Positions 48,042 through 57,191 of a stretch of DNA of 64,000 nucleotides are shown here, one piece after another. The translations under genes and the position numbers were made by a program. Positions within the stretch are counted from its first letter, which is position 1; each line of letters starts with the position of its first letter. This DNA comes from Halofilum ochraceum (GTDB lineage: Bacteria; Pseudomonadota; Gammaproteobacteria; XJ16; Halofilaceae). The notes below the pieces were generated by a model, which did not search any database, had not been told where the DNA came from, and was given only the letters and a program-made list of their open reading frames with translations. Location of the stretch: contig NZ_LVEG02000004.1 in NCBI RefSeq assembly GCF_001614315.2, forward strand, positions 1-64,000, written 5' to 3'.

Positions 48042-49544
48042 CTATTCGTGCGCGCTGCCCACGAGGTCGGTGGCCTGTTTCGAGGGCAGCGATGCGCTCG
48101 TGATCACGCTCACCACGACGATCGCGACACCGCTCAGGACGAAGGCGGGGACCATTTCGTACAGCCCCATTGGGGTACCGAGCTGGCGCCACAGCACGAC
48201 CACACCCGCGCCGACGATCATCCCCGCGAGTGCACCGTTGCGCGTAACCCCGCGCCAGTACAGCGACAGCAGCACCAGCGGTCCGAACGCCGCGCCGAAG
48301 CCGGCCCATGCATAGGCGACCAGATCGAGCACGCCACCGCCCTGGAGGGCCAGTACGAATGCGACGATCGCCACCGCCACGACCGTAAAGCGGCCGATCC
48401 ACACGAGGCTGTCGTCCGAGGCGTCCCGTTTCATGAACGCCCGATAGAAATCCTCGGTGAGTGCCGATGAGGCCACGAGCAGCTGCGAATCCGCCGTGGA
48501 CATGATGGCCGCCAGCACCGCCGCCAGCAGGAAGCCGCCGATCCATGGGTTGATAAGCGCGTCGATGAGTTCCAGAAAGACCGTTTCCGGATCGCCCAGT
48601 GGCGCGTCGAAGTACACGATGCCGGCGAGGCCGACCAGCAGCGCCCCCAGCATCGAGGTGATGACCCAGGTCATGCCGATCCGTCGGGCCGATCGAATGT
48701 GGGCCGCGGAGCGGATGCCCATGAAACGCGCGAGGATGTGCGGCTGACCGAAGTAGCCGAGCCCCCATGCCATGCTCGAGATGATCGCGATCAGGCCGAA
48801 GGCGCCACCGGCTTCCCAGATCCCCGTCTCGGCGTTGAACGACGCCTGTCGTCCGATCGCGAGCAGCGCCGGTTCCTTCGCGGCGATGCCACTGAACAGT
48901 GGCGTGAAACCGCCGATGGCCGCGACCGCGACGAGGGGCACGATCACCAGTGCGACGACCATCAGCATGCCCTGCACGACGTCCGTGTAACTGACGGCGA
49001 GGAAGCCGCCGATGAACGTGTAGATGACGATCACCCCGACCGACACGGCCATGGCGGTCGTGGCGTCCATCCCGAACACCTTGCCGAACAGCAGCCCGCC
49101 GGCCACGAGGCCGGAAGAGACGTAGAGCGTGTAGAACACGAGAATGATGACCGCCGAGAACAGACGCAGCATTCGCGAGCGGTCCTCGAAACGGTATTCG
49201 AAGAAGGCCGACAGGGTCAGGGCGTCATCCGCTTTGGCCGTGTATACGCGCAGCCGGCTGGCGACCAGCAGCCAGGACATATAGATGCCGATCGCGAGCC
49301 CTACGATCATCCAGATCGCGTCCATGCCCGCCGCGTAGGCCCAGCCGGGTAACCCGAGCAGCAACCAGCCGCTGCTGTCGCTTGCGTGTGCGCTCAATGC
49401 GGCGGTCGTACTGTTGAGGCTGCGCCCGCCGAGCACGAAGTCGCCGAGCGTATGCGTGCGGCGATAGACGTACACGCCGATCATGATCATGCCGATGAGA
49501 TAGATCGCGAAGGTGACCAGGGCCGGTATCGGGATGTTTTCCAT
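48042..49544 (-). CDS. putP: Sodium/proline symporter PutP
   Basis: The 500-residue protein has about 13 membrane helices and follows E. coli PutP closely: GDFVLGGRSLNSTTAALSAH, ASDSSGWLLLGLPGWAYAAG, WGLGYFGQPHILARFM and SYTDVVQG. In salt-adapted bacteria PutP-like systems import proline as nutrient or osmolyte. AGAGGAAAG precedes the ATG. It sits between the decarboxylase-like gene (50 bases upstream) and the SDR gene, so the transported compound may be a substrate of those enzymes rather than proline. Confidence 0.9.
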   Translation of the reverse strand: MENIPIPALVTFAIYLIGMIMIGVYVYRRTHTLGDFVLGGRSLNSTTAALSAHASDSSGWLLLGLPGWAYAAGMDAIWMIVGLAIGIYMSWLLVASRLRVYTAKADDALTLSAFFEYRFEDRSRMLRLFSAVIILVFYTLYVSSGLVAGGLLFGKVFGMDATTAMAVSVGVIVIYTFIGGFLAVSYTDVVQGMLMVVALVIVPLVAVAAIGGFTPLFSGIAAKEPALLAIGRQASFNAETGIWEAGGAFGLIAIISSMAWGLGYFGQPHILARFMGIRSAAHIRSARRIGMTWVITSMLGALLVGLAGIVYFDAPLGDPETVFLELIDALINPWIGGFLLAAVLAAIMSTADSQLLVASSALTEDFYRAFMKRDASDDSLVWIGRFTVVAVAIVAFVLALQGGGVLDLVAYAWAGFGAAFGPLVLLSLYWRGVTRNGALAGMIVGAGVVVLWRQLGTPMGLYEMVPAFVLSGVAIVVVSVITSASLPSKQATDLVGSAHE

Positions 49545-49594
49545 CTGGCTTTCCTCTGGTTAGCGGGTATCCGATCTGGATAGAAAAAGCCTCG

Positions 49595-50311
49595 TTACCG
49601 TCCCGGGGCGAGGTCGGCCAGAATCCGGCCGTGGGTCAGGAGAAAATCGCTCACGACAAGCTCAGCGCCGACGATGTGGCGAACGCCAAGCCGGTGAAGC
49701 GGATCGTCGGCGTTGCCGTCGAGCCGGAGTTCGGCGTCGCCGGTAAAGCGCGCGCACAGCGAGGGGTTCTGCAGGTCGTTGCGGACGACCTGGTAGTAGT
49801 CGAGGCCTTGGCCGTCGGCGCGGGCGAAGAGTTTGATCTGCAGGCGCGGCTGCATGGCGGGTTTTTCGAACTGGCGGTCGGCGGGGGTGAACTGCACGTC
49901 GATCAGCGTTTGACCGCGGCGGCTGACATGGCCGCGGACACTGCGATCGTCGGCTTCGTCGAACGAGACGGCGGCGAGTTTCTTCGGATACCCCCAGATC
50001 TCGCGTCCGGCGCACAGCGCATCGTCGGTGGTGACGTATTCGAGACTGACGTGCGCACCGTCCGTGCCGTCGTAGCGGACCGGGATCACGAGCCCCGCCT
50101 CGTCATAGCTGCCGAGCGCGCCGGCATCCGGTGCCTGCATCACGAATACCTCGCAGACATCCCCCAGCAGCTCGAACTCGGGCGGCAGGAAGGCCTCCAG
50201 TGACGCGCGGTCGCAGCGGCAGAACGCACTGAGTTTGCGGATGCCGCGATAGTGATACGGCAGTTCCGGGTAGAGCGGTGCAGTGTGAGGCGTGCTGTAC
50301 GGCCAGGGCAT
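49595..50311 (-). CDS. Acetoacetate decarboxylase-family protein
   Basis: The 238-residue protein fits the ADC family: RCDRASLEAFLPPEFELLGD, VSLEYVTTDDALCAGREIWGY and PKKLA, where GYPKKLA carries the Schiff-base Lys pair of the family. Many members act on substrates other than acetoacetate, so the chemistry is not certain. GGGAG lies nine bases before the ATG. It is the first gene of the operon and has the inverted repeat at 50344-50365 in its leader. Confidence 0.86.
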   Translation of the reverse strand: MPWPYSTPHTAPLYPELPYHYRGIRKLSAFCRCDRASLEAFLPPEFELLGDVCEVFVMQAPDAGALGSYDEAGLVIPVRYDGTDGAHVSLEYVTTDDALCAGREIWGYPKKLAAVSFDEADDRSVRGHVSRRGQTLIDVQFTPADRQFEKPAMQPRLQIKLFARADGQGLDYYQVVRNDLQNPSLCARFTGDAELRLDGNADDPLHRLGVRHIVGAELVVSDFLLTHGRILADLAPGR

Positions 50312-50343
50312 GTCGCGTCTCCCGCTGGAATGGACTTGTCAAT

Positions 50344-50365
50344 ATCGTTCAATAAAATGAACGAT
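50344..50365. promoter_or_regulatory. Operator-like inverted repeat upstream of the decarboxylase operon
   Basis: ATCGTTCA-N6-TGAACGAT is a perfect 8-bp palindrome, strikingly AT-rich against its surroundings, 33 bases before the decarboxylase-like ATG. It could bind the XRE-cupin regulator encoded at the other end of the operon or another factor. No clear -35/-10 pair could be fixed around it. Confidence 0.6.
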
Positions 50366-50538
50366 TACACAAACCCTGCGAGTAGTCAAAAGAGGAGCGA
50401 TCGGTGAGGAACCCTCCTGCCGTCCGACTCCCAGAGCGCGCGCACGGCAGGGAACGGACGGGCGGGCCGCCAGGCGGCGCCGGATGAAAACCCGTGCCGG
50501 TCCTTGCGGGCGCGCGTCGTTGACGGTCCAATACCCGT

Positions 50539-51345
50539 ATGACGTCTCCCGCTCCAATCGGTGTTTTCGATTCCGGCTTCGGCGGCCTGTCCGTGCTGCG
50601 GGCAATCCGCTCGAGGCTGCCTTCGGAGGATCTGATCTACTGCGCCGATCACGCCTGGATGCCCTGGGGCGAGCGCGACCCGGACGTCGTGCGTGCCCGC
50701 TGCCGTCATATCGCCGGTGGGCTGATCGATGCGGGCGTGCGCGCCCTGGTCATCGCCTGCAATACGGCGACGGCCGCCGCCGCGGATGATCTGCGGGCTG
50801 CGTTCGATCTGCCCGTTATCGGCATGGAGCCGGCCGTCAAGCCGGCAGCGACCGCGACCCGCAGTGGGATCGTGGGGATTCTGGGCACCGGGGGGACGCT
50901 CGCGAGTTCGCGCTTCTCGGCCCTGCTGGAACGCTACGGCTCGGGGCTCGAGGTCATCACCCGTCCCGCGCCGGAACTCGTCACCGCGGTCGAACGGGAC
51001 AATTCAGAGACCAGGCGGGAACTGGTGGTCGCGGCGGTTGAGCCGCTGCTCGCGCGCGGCGCGGACGTGATCGTGCTCGGCTGCACGCATTTCCCGTTTC
51101 TGCGTGCCGAGATCGAGGCGGTGGCCGGTCGCGATGTCACCATCATCGACACGGGCACGGCGGTGGCCCGTGAGCTGGAGCGCCGGGTCCAGACTGCAGG
51201 ATCAAGCGCGCCGCATGATCGCAAGGGGCATGAACGGTTCTGGACAACGGGCGATGTCGAGGCGCTCACGCCGACCCTGCAAAGGCTCTGGGGCAGTGGA
51301 CGGGTCGAAGCGATGCCGGCGGCGCTCCCGGGACTTGCCGAATGA
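50539..51345 (+). CDS. murI: Glutamate racemase
   Basis: The 268-residue protein makes D-glutamate for peptidoglycan. It has IGVFDSGFGGLSVLRAI, an IYCADHAWMPWGER segment, the first catalytic Cys in VIACNTATAAA and the second in VLGCTHFPFL. DSGFGG and MPWG vary slightly from the usual DSGVGG and PYG. It is divergent from the decarboxylase operon and convergent with tpx. Confidence 0.93.
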   Translation: MTSPAPIGVFDSGFGGLSVLRAIRSRLPSEDLIYCADHAWMPWGERDPDVVRARCRHIAGGLIDAGVRALVIACNTATAAAADDLRAAFDLPVIGMEPAVKPAATATRSGIVGILGTGGTLASSRFSALLERYGSGLEVITRPAPELVTAVERDNSETRRELVVAAVEPLLARGADVIVLGCTHFPFLRAEIEAVAGRDVTIIDTGTAVARELERRVQTAGSSAPHDRKGHERFWTTGDVEALTPTLQRLWGSGRVEAMPAALPGLAE

Positions 51346-51373
51346 CCGGCCGCGACGCGGCGTGGTCACGCGA

Positions 51374-51417
51374 CCCAACGCCGGCGGGACTCCTACAGGA
51401 GTCCTGTCGCCGTTGGG
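51374..51417. repeat. Long imperfect hairpin between murI and tpx
   Basis: Outer strands CCCAACG (51374-51380) and CGTTGGG (51411-51417) flank an inner stem GGACTCC/GGAGTCC with a TACA loop. It lies between convergent genes and may act as a two-way terminator or be a further REP-like element. Confidence 0.6.
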
Positions 51418-51465
51418 GCCACTCCCGTCGGAAAGGACGTCTTCGCCGAGCGGCTGGACGGACTG

Positions 51466-51966
51466 TCAGCCGAGCGCCTTCAGCACCGCCTCGTAATCGG
51501 GTTCCTCGGAGATCTCCGGTACCAGCTGGGTGTACTGCACGACGTCGTTCTCATCGAGCACCATCACCGCGCGTGCACAGATACCGGCCAGCGGGCCCTC
51601 TGTCAGCGCCACGCCATACGCATCACCGAAATCCTGCGAGCGGACGATCGACAGCGTCTCGAGGTTGTCGATGTTCTCGGTCTCGCAGAAACGGTTCTGC
51701 GCGAAGGGCAGATCCGCCGAGATCACCAGCACCTGCGTATTGTCGAGGCCGGCCGCCTCCTCGTTGAAGCGTCGCGCCTGGGCGGCGCAGACCGGGGTGT
51801 CCAGACTCGGGACGATGTTCAGCACTTTGCGCTTGCCGGCGTAATCGGCCAGCGAGCGCTCGTTGAGCTCGCGGTCGACCAGGCGGAAGTCCGGCGCTTT
51901 GCTGCCCTGGGACGGCAGGTCGCCGCTGGTGTGGATCGGGTTGCCCTGTAATGTGACAGTCGCCAT
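51466..51966 (-). CDS. tpx: Thiol peroxidase Tpx
   Basis: The 166-residue peroxiredoxin has [15 protein letters not shown], the peroxidatic Cys in [15 protein letters not shown] and the resolving Cys in [11 protein letters not shown], the spacing of atypical 2-Cys Tpx enzymes. It reduces hydrogen and alkyl peroxides with thioredoxin. The ATG at 51966 has GGAGG five bases upstream. It appears to be a single gene. Confidence 0.96.
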   Translation of the reverse strand: MATVTLQGNPIHTSGDLPSQGSKAPDFRLVDRELNERSLADYAGKRKVLNIVPSLDTPVCAAQARRFNEEAAGLDNTQVLVISADLPFAQNRFCETENIDNLETLSIVRSQDFGDAYGVALTEGPLAGICARAVMVLDENDVVQYTQLVPEISEEPDYEAVLKALG

Positions 51967-52070
51967 CAATGCCTCCGCATGCCGGTGTTCGGGGAAGTGA
52001 AACGGGGTCATAAGGAACGCGCAGGGTAGCGCATTGATCCGCTCACGCGAATCGTTTCGGCCGATCCGGT

Positions 52071-52808
52071 ATGATCGAAACCGCGCCAGTTCCGGACCAC
52101 TGCATGGCCGACGGGGAAATCCAGATCCGCACCTCGCGCCGGGCCCGCCGCCTGCGCATCGACGTGACCGCCCGCCGCGGGGTAGTCGTTGTCGCTCCCG
52201 AGGGTACGCCCAGCGAGGTGATCAACCGATTCGTGCTCGACAAGCGCGACTGGATCCGGCGCGCGCGCAATCGGGTGGCTGCCGAGGCCGCCGCCCGGGC
52301 GCCCGCGGATACGGCGGCGCTGCCGGATCAGCTGGAACTGCGCGCGCTCGATCGCAGCCTGCCGGTGCAGACCATGGAGGCGGATCGGCAACGGGTCGTC
52401 GATGCCGGCGACCACCTGCGGCTGGAGGGGGTCACCGACCCCGCGGACGGCCGGGCGCGGCTGGAGGCGTGGCTCAAGGCCGAGGCCAAACGCGCGCTCG
52501 TGCCGCGGCTGGGCGAACTGGCTCAAAGCCACAACCTGCGATTCGAGCGCACCACCGTGCGTGGCCAGCGCACGCGCTGGGCGAGTTGCTCGGGGCGCGG
52601 CACCATCAGCCTCAATTTCCGTCTGCTGTTCCTGCCTTGGCGGCTGGTCGAGCACGTCATGCTCCATGAGCTCGCCCACACCCGTCATCTCAACCACTCG
52701 CGGCACTTCTGGGCACTGCTGGCCCGACTCGATCCCGAGTGGCGCCGCAACCACGACGAATTGCGCGACGCCCGCCGGTGGGTCCCGGCCTGGGTGGAAA
52801 TGGACTGA
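52071..52808 (+). CDS. YgjP-like (DUF45) metallopeptidase domain protein
   Basis: The 245-residue protein has the DUF45/SprT-like pattern: [13 protein letters not shown] at the N-terminus, [20 protein letters not shown] and the zinc site [16 protein letters not shown] (HExxH plus a downstream His). The cellular substrate is unknown. The start may be ATG 52104, since TATGAT at 52070-52075 resembles a -10 hexamer and the conserved region begins just after 52104. It lies between tpx and a Tiki/ChaN-like gene. Confidence 0.87.
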   Translation: MIETAPVPDHCMADGEIQIRTSRRARRLRIDVTARRGVVVVAPEGTPSEVINRFVLDKRDWIRRARNRVAAEAAARAPADTAALPDQLELRALDRSLPVQTMEADRQRVVDAGDHLRLEGVTDPADGRARLEAWLKAEAKRALVPRLGELAQSHNLRFERTTVRGQRTRWASCSGRGTISLNFRLLFLPWRLVEHVMLHELAHTRHLNHSRHFWALLARLDPEWRRNHDELRDARRWVPAWVEMD

Positions 52809-52900
52809 AGGCCGCGACCACGGGCCGGCTTGCGGCGGCACCGCCGCCGGCGTATAGATAGGGGTATCGGCGGCCGCGGGGCGACGGAGCCCGCGCGCAC

Positions 52901-53923
52901 ATGATCCGACTCTGCCTCATCGTTCTCGCCTGGCCGCTCGTCGTGGTGGCGCTCGTGAGCGGCTATCAGTGGTATCGGACGGCGTTCCCGGAGCCGCCCG
53001 AGGCCCGGTTCTCGGGCACGACGGTCGATTATCCGCGGGCGCGCCGTGTCGGCCGGGAGGCGCTGGAGCAGTTCGAGCAGTTGGCCCCGGCCGAGCAGGA
53101 GGCCGTCCTTGTCACGCTCGCACGGACGGTCGTATCGCCGCAGCGCTGGCTGCGCAACCTTCGCCGTGCGAATTATGGCGTCCTCTGCGTCGGCGAGATT
53201 CACGAGCCGGATACCCGTGCCTTTCTGGCCGAGTTCTTCTTCAGCCGCTACCCGACCGATCGGCTCCTGCTCGAGGTGCGCCCGCCCGAGCTGCGGCGCA
53301 TCCACCAGCAAGTGGCGAAGGGCCGGGAATATACCCCGCTGCTGGACGCCGATATCGGCGCCGTTATCCGCCAGGCGCGCAGCGCCAATCCGGATGTCCG
53401 CATCCACGGGATCGAGGAGACGCGCGAACAGTACCGGGCGCGCCAGAGCGCGGAGGGTTCGCGCGACCGATCGCTGGCACGGAACTTCTGGCGCCATTTC
53501 CGCCCGGGGGAGAATCACGTCGTACTCTACGGCGCGCTCCACTGTGCCGACGAGCCGGGGTGGCTGTATGGGCATCTGCGAGCCCAGGCCGGCGAGCGGC
53601 AGGCGGTGTCGATGCGCAACATCCAGGTGCTGGGGGAATATCAGTTTGAGCCGCTGGCGGCGTTCCTCTACTTCCTCGACCACATCGGCATCGCGCCCGG
53701 TCATTTCGTGATCGAGGACACGGCACGCCTGCACCCACTTCTCGGGGACTGGTTCGGGCTGCTCAACCAGCACGTACTGAGCCGTTATGACGCGCTGGTC
53801 GTTTTCCACGAAAGCCCACCAGAATCAGGCGGCACCATCGCGGTCGAGCAACGCAATGAAGCGGGTAGCGCTACGGCTGCCACGCGATCGGCGGTTCATC
53901 GAGTGCGCCAAGCTGTTCCCTGA
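52901..53923 (+). CDS. Membrane-anchored ChaN/Tiki-like protein, function unknown
   Basis: The 340-residue protein has an N-terminal membrane helix (residues 3-20) and a domain with the GxxH pattern VLCVGEIHEPDTRAFL (G98, H101) and a late VVLYGALHC, features of the Tiki/TraB/ChaN/EreA fold. Family members include haem-binding proteins and metal-dependent hydrolases; no substrate can be assigned here. The ATG has GGAG twelve bases upstream. Its last 53 bases overlap the convergent srkA gene. Confidence 0.65.
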   Translation: MIRLCLIVLAWPLVVVALVSGYQWYRTAFPEPPEARFSGTTVDYPRARRVGREALEQFEQLAPAEQEAVLVTLARTVVSPQRWLRNLRRANYGVLCVGEIHEPDTRAFLAEFFFSRYPTDRLLLEVRPPELRRIHQQVAKGREYTPLLDADIGAVIRQARSANPDVRIHGIEETREQYRARQSAEGSRDRSLARNFWRHFRPGENHVVLYGALHCADEPGWLYGHLRAQAGERQAVSMRNIQVLGEYQFEPLAAFLYFLDHIGIAPGHFVIEDTARLHPLLGDWFGLLNQHVLSRYDALVVFHESPPESGGTIAVEQRNEAGSATAATRSAVHRVRQAVP

Positions 53924-54854
53924 GCGTCAGTACGTGATCTTCCCACCAGCGCGGCTGCAGCAGCCAGGGGAACGCCTGGCGGAAAGCCGGCTCGTTCGCG
54001 CGCGTCGCGATCCAGCCGGCGTAGTGGATCAGGCGCAGCGTGCGCAGCGGCTCGATGAGCGACAGCTCCATCGGGTCGAAATCGCGGAATGACGTGTAGC
54101 CGCTGAGCAGGGCTCCCAGCGCGGCTTCGCGCTCCTCGCGCTCGCCGGGGAGGAACATCCAAAGGTCCTGGACTGCCGGCCCCATGCGGGCGTCATCGAG
54201 ATCGACGATCGCCGCGGCATCGTCGCGCCAGATGACATTGCCGGGGTGGAAATCGCCGTGCAGGCGCAGCGGCGTAAACGGGATCTGTTCCAGCGTCGTC
54301 TCGATGCGCGCCAGCAGATCATCGACCAGCGTGCCGTAGGCGTCCTGCAGAAATGCCGGCAGCAGATCGCCGTCCAGCACCGCCCGGCTGGGCCGGCGTC
54401 CGAAATGCTCCACGTCGATCCGGGGCCGCTCGAAGAAACGGCCGGTCGCGCTCACGTTGTGCAGCCGCCCAAGCAGACGGCCGATCACCCGGTGGGCCGC
54501 CGGGTCGTCGAGGGGCGGGGCATGGCCGCCGTAGCGCGGGAACAGCGTGAAGCGGAAGCCGGCGTGGCGGTGAAGCGTCACGCCATCACGCGCGAGCGGT
54601 GCGATCACGGGGAGATCGTGATCGGCGCATTCGCCGGCGAACGCGTGTTCCTCCGCGATCTGCTCATCCGACCAGCGCCCGTGGCGGTAGAACTTGGCGA
54701 TCACCGGCGTATCGTCCTCGAGCCCGACCTGATACACCCGATTCTCGAAGCTGTTCAGCTGCAGCAGGCGGCCGTCGCAGACGAAACCGAGCGACTCGAC
54801 CGCGTCGAGGACCACACTGGGGCCGAGATCGGCAAACGTGGGTGTCGCGGTCAT
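53871..54854 (-). CDS. srkA: SrkA (YihE) stress-response serine/threonine kinase
   Basis: The 327-residue protein has the YihE/SrkA pattern: LQLNSFENRVYQVGLEDD, VIAKFYRHGRWSDEQIAEEH, then the catalytic loop LRLHGDFHPGNVIW and AAAIVDLDDARMGPAVQDLW. SrkA counters stress-induced death, possibly as a kinase opposing toxins such as MazF. GGAG lies six bases before the ATG. Its end overlaps the Tiki-like gene on the other strand; it is divergent from the DUF815 ATPase. Confidence 0.94.
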   Translation of the reverse strand: MTATPTFADLGPSVVLDAVESLGFVCDGRLLQLNSFENRVYQVGLEDDTPVIAKFYRHGRWSDEQIAEEHAFAGECADHDLPVIAPLARDGVTLHRHAGFRFTLFPRYGGHAPPLDDPAAHRVIGRLLGRLHNVSATGRFFERPRIDVEHFGRRPSRAVLDGDLLPAFLQDAYGTLVDDLLARIETTLEQIPFTPLRLHGDFHPGNVIWRDDAAAIVDLDDARMGPAVQDLWMFLPGEREEREAALGALLSGYTSFRDFDPMELSLIEPLRTLRLIHYAGWIATRANEPAFRQAFPWLLQPRWWEDHVLTLREQLGALDEPPIAWQP

Positions 54855-54976
54855 CGAGGACTCCGGAGTACGGTGCCGGCGGGCGTGAACCACCCGGGCA
54901 CGGCCGCCAATCCTGGCATCGTTGGGGTACGGATGACAGCACGGCTACACTGATGCCGCACACAGGGAGACGCCAA

Positions 54977-55858
54977 GTGATCTTCAACAGCGACCGCCTG
55001 AACCGCATCCTCGACCGGGCCGACGAACTCATGGGCCGGATCGAGCGCGCCCTGCCGCCGCCGCCCCCGCCGGCGACCCCGAAAGGTGACGCCGTCGCGT
55101 GGCGCTGGCGCCGCATCGGCCAGCGCGGCGGTGGGTTTCAGCCGGTCCGCAATCCGGCGACGGTTCGGCTCGACGATCTCCGCGGGATCGACGACCAGAA
55201 GGCCGAACTGGACCGCAATACACGCCAGTTCATGCGCGGCCTGCCGAGCAACAATGCGCTCCTGTGGGGCGCCCGGGGCACCGGCAAGTCGTCCGTCGTC
55301 AAGGCGTTGCTTCGCGAGTACCAGCGCGATGGGCTGCGCATGATCCAGGTCGATGCCACCGATCTCGTCGACCTGCCCGATATCGTCGAACCGCTCGTCG
55401 ACCGGAAAGAGCGCTTCATCGTGTTCGCCGATGATCTCGCGTTCGACGCCGACGACGCCGGCTATCGTGCCCTCAAGGCGATACTCGAAGGCTCCGTCGC
55501 CGGCGCGCCGGATAACGTCATCGTCTACGCCACCTCCAATCGGCGCCATCTCATGCCCGAGTTCATGGAAGACAATCGTGACACCCGCGCGGTCGACGGC
55601 GAGATCCATCCCGGCGAGGCGATCGAGGAAAAGGTCTCCCTGTCCGAGCGCTTCGGTCTCTGGCTCTCGTTCCACCCGTTTCGCCAGGACGACTACCTGG
55701 ACATCGTCGAGGCCTGGCTGCAGCGCCTTGATCCCGAGTTGCCGTTTGACGACGACGCGCGTCAGGCCGCCCTGCAGTGGGCGCTGGCCCGCGGATCCCG
55801 AAGCGGCCGCGTGGCGCGTCAGTTCGCGCTCGACTGGGCCGGCCGGGCGCGCCTGTAA
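54977..55858 (+). CDS. DUF815-family AAA+ ATPase
   Basis: The 293-residue protein shows a proline-rich spacer (ALPPPPPPATPK), Walker A ALLWGARGTGKSS near residue 97, Walker B FIVFADDLAF near 150, sensor ATSNRRHL and the C-terminal SGRVARQFALDWAGR. DUF815 proteins are widespread uncharacterised ATPases. GTG 54977 is chosen for its GGGAG eight bases upstream. A J-domain protein gene follows after 19 bases, hinting at a chaperone-type role; that is inference. Confidence 0.9.
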   Translation: MIFNSDRLNRILDRADELMGRIERALPPPPPPATPKGDAVAWRWRRIGQRGGGFQPVRNPATVRLDDLRGIDDQKAELDRNTRQFMRGLPSNNALLWGARGTGKSSVVKALLREYQRDGLRMIQVDATDLVDLPDIVEPLVDRKERFIVFADDLAFDADDAGYRALKAILEGSVAGAPDNVIVYATSNRRHLMPEFMEDNRDTRAVDGEIHPGEAIEEKVSLSERFGLWLSFHPFRQDDYLDIVEAWLQRLDPELPFDDDARQAALQWALARGSRSGRVARQFALDWAGRARL

Positions 55859-55877
55859 AAGGCGCCCTGCAACGGCT

Positions 55878-56462
55878 ATGGGAGCGATCAACGCCGATAC
55901 CCTGGAACCGCTGGTCGAGCGGATTCTGCTGGATCACCCCGAAGGGCTCGACGAACAGGCCTGCCTGCAGCGCCTGCGCGCGCATCCGGACAGTGGATTC
56001 GAAGCGCAACGCCAGATCAGCGGGCTCGGTCTGTTCCGCAGTCATTTCCTGTTGTTTCATGTCCTCTATCGACTGCGCGACCGCCTGCGTCAGAGCGGCA
56101 CCGGCGGTATCGAGATCGATCCGATGTGTATTCGCCGTCGCGGCTATGTGCCGGGCGAATCCGCCGTGAGTTCGCACGACAGCCTGCGCGCTTACTATCT
56201 CGATCTGAATAACCTCGAGAACATGGATGCCGCCGACGTGGCCCGCATGCTGAAGGGCTTCGATGCCCGGCTGCGCCGCCGCGAGCACCGCGCGCATGCG
56301 CTGGCGACACTGGAGCTCACCGAACCGTTCGACGAGGCGAGCGTCCGTCGCCAATACCGGCGCCTCGCCATGCGCCATCATCCCGACCGGGGCGGTGATG
56401 CCGAACGCCTGCAGGCGATCAATCGGGCGTTCCGGACCTTACTGCCGCGCGCCTCGGATTAA
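55878..56462 (+). CDS. DnaJ-related (DNAJ_related plus J-domain) protein
   Basis: The 194-residue protein has an N-terminal DNAJ_related domain (LFRSHFLLFHVLYRLRDRL, IRRRGYVPGESAVSSHDSL, RAYYLDLNNLENM) and a C-terminal J-domain whose MRHHPDRGGD contains the HPD triad at about residues 168-170. The J-domain is unusually at the C-terminus. It should stimulate an Hsp70 partner, but none is encoded nearby. It follows the DUF815 gene closely and is probably cotranscribed. Confidence 0.88.
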   Translation: MGAINADTLEPLVERILLDHPEGLDEQACLQRLRAHPDSGFEAQRQISGLGLFRSHFLLFHVLYRLRDRLRQSGTGGIEIDPMCIRRRGYVPGESAVSSHDSLRAYYLDLNNLENMDAADVARMLKGFDARLRRREHRAHALATLELTEPFDEASVRRQYRRLAMRHHPDRGGDAERLQAINRAFRTLLPRASD

Positions 56463-56508
56463 CGCTGCCGAGCCTGTCGCGAAGCACAAGGCATTCGTCC
56501 GCTTGCCG

Positions 56509-56514
56509 TATAAT
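56509..56514 (+). promoter_or_regulatory. -10 hexamer of the DUF2721 gene
   Basis: TATAAT, a perfect -10, lies 63 bases before the DUF2721 start. The -35 region (17 bases upstream, around ACAAGG) is weak, so only the -10 is called. Confidence 0.5.
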
Positions 56515-56576
56515 ACTTACGCTGAGTCGGGCGACCGGCCCGATCTCCCTGCAGCTGCATGATGGTTCCGTAACCG

Positions 56577-56990
56577 ATGGATCTGACACTCGCCACACCC
56601 TCGCTGCTGTTCCCGGCGATCTCCCTGTTGCTGCTGGCCTACACCAATCGATTCCTCGGCCTGGCGTCATTGATCCGGGAGCTGCACGCGAAATATGTAG
56701 AACGCCCGGATCGGGTCATCTGGCGCCAGATCGCCAACCTCCGGCGGCGCGTGTTGCTCATCCGGAACATGCAGGTGGCCGGAGCGGCGAGTCTGCTGTT
56801 GTGCGTGCTGTGCATGTTCCTGCTTTTTGGTGGCCTGCTGACGGCTGCGCAGTACACGTTCGGCGCGAGTCTCGTGTTGATGATGCTGTCGCTGGCCCTG
56901 TCGATCCAGGAGATCCGGATCTCGGTGCAGGCGCTGCACCTGGAACTGAGCGATATGGCCGGAGATCACGATGATGATCGCGATGACTGA
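56577..56990 (+). CDS. DUF2721 family membrane protein
   Basis: The 137-residue protein has membrane segments at about residues 8-30 and two adjacent ones at 65-110, with a basic RVIWRQIANLRRRVLLIRNMQ loop between them. This is the DUF2721 pattern. The function is unknown. It ends with an acidic tail, DHDDDRDD. It has its own promoter -10 upstream and appears to be monocistronic, between the J-domain gene and rraA. Confidence 0.8.
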   Translation: MDLTLATPSLLFPAISLLLLAYTNRFLGLASLIRELHAKYVERPDRVIWRQIANLRRRVLLIRNMQVAGAASLLLCVLCMFLLFGGLLTAAQYTFGASLVLMMLSLALSIQEIRISVQALHLELSDMAGDHDDDRDD

Positions 56991-57081
56991 ACCGCGCGCG
57001 CCCCGGCTGAATGAAGGAGCGATGCGCCCTGATATCTGGATTACGGATACGCCGGAAGGAAATCCCTGATTGCAGGGTTAC

Positions 57082-57173
57082 GTAGGTCGGGCTTACAGCC
57101 CGACACTCGCAAGCCCCTGATCTATCCGACTGAAAGGCCGGTTGGTCGAATCCCGACAATCGCAAGCCCCTGA
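57082..57173. repeat. REP-like element, family B, plus a 20-base direct repeat
   Basis: GTAGGTCGGGCTTACAGCCC-GACA at 57082-57105 is a family B hairpin. CGACACTCGCAAGCCCCTGA (57101-57120) recurs with one mismatch at 57154-57173, next to a degenerate second hairpin. It occupies the DUF2721-rraA gap. Confidence 0.75.
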
Positions 57174-57191
57174 AGCCTGAATGGAGGCCAC

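Noticed and set aside
57082-57173. Repeats and spaced copies considered as a CRISPR array
   Set aside because: Only two imperfect direct repeats, no regular spacers and no cas genes.
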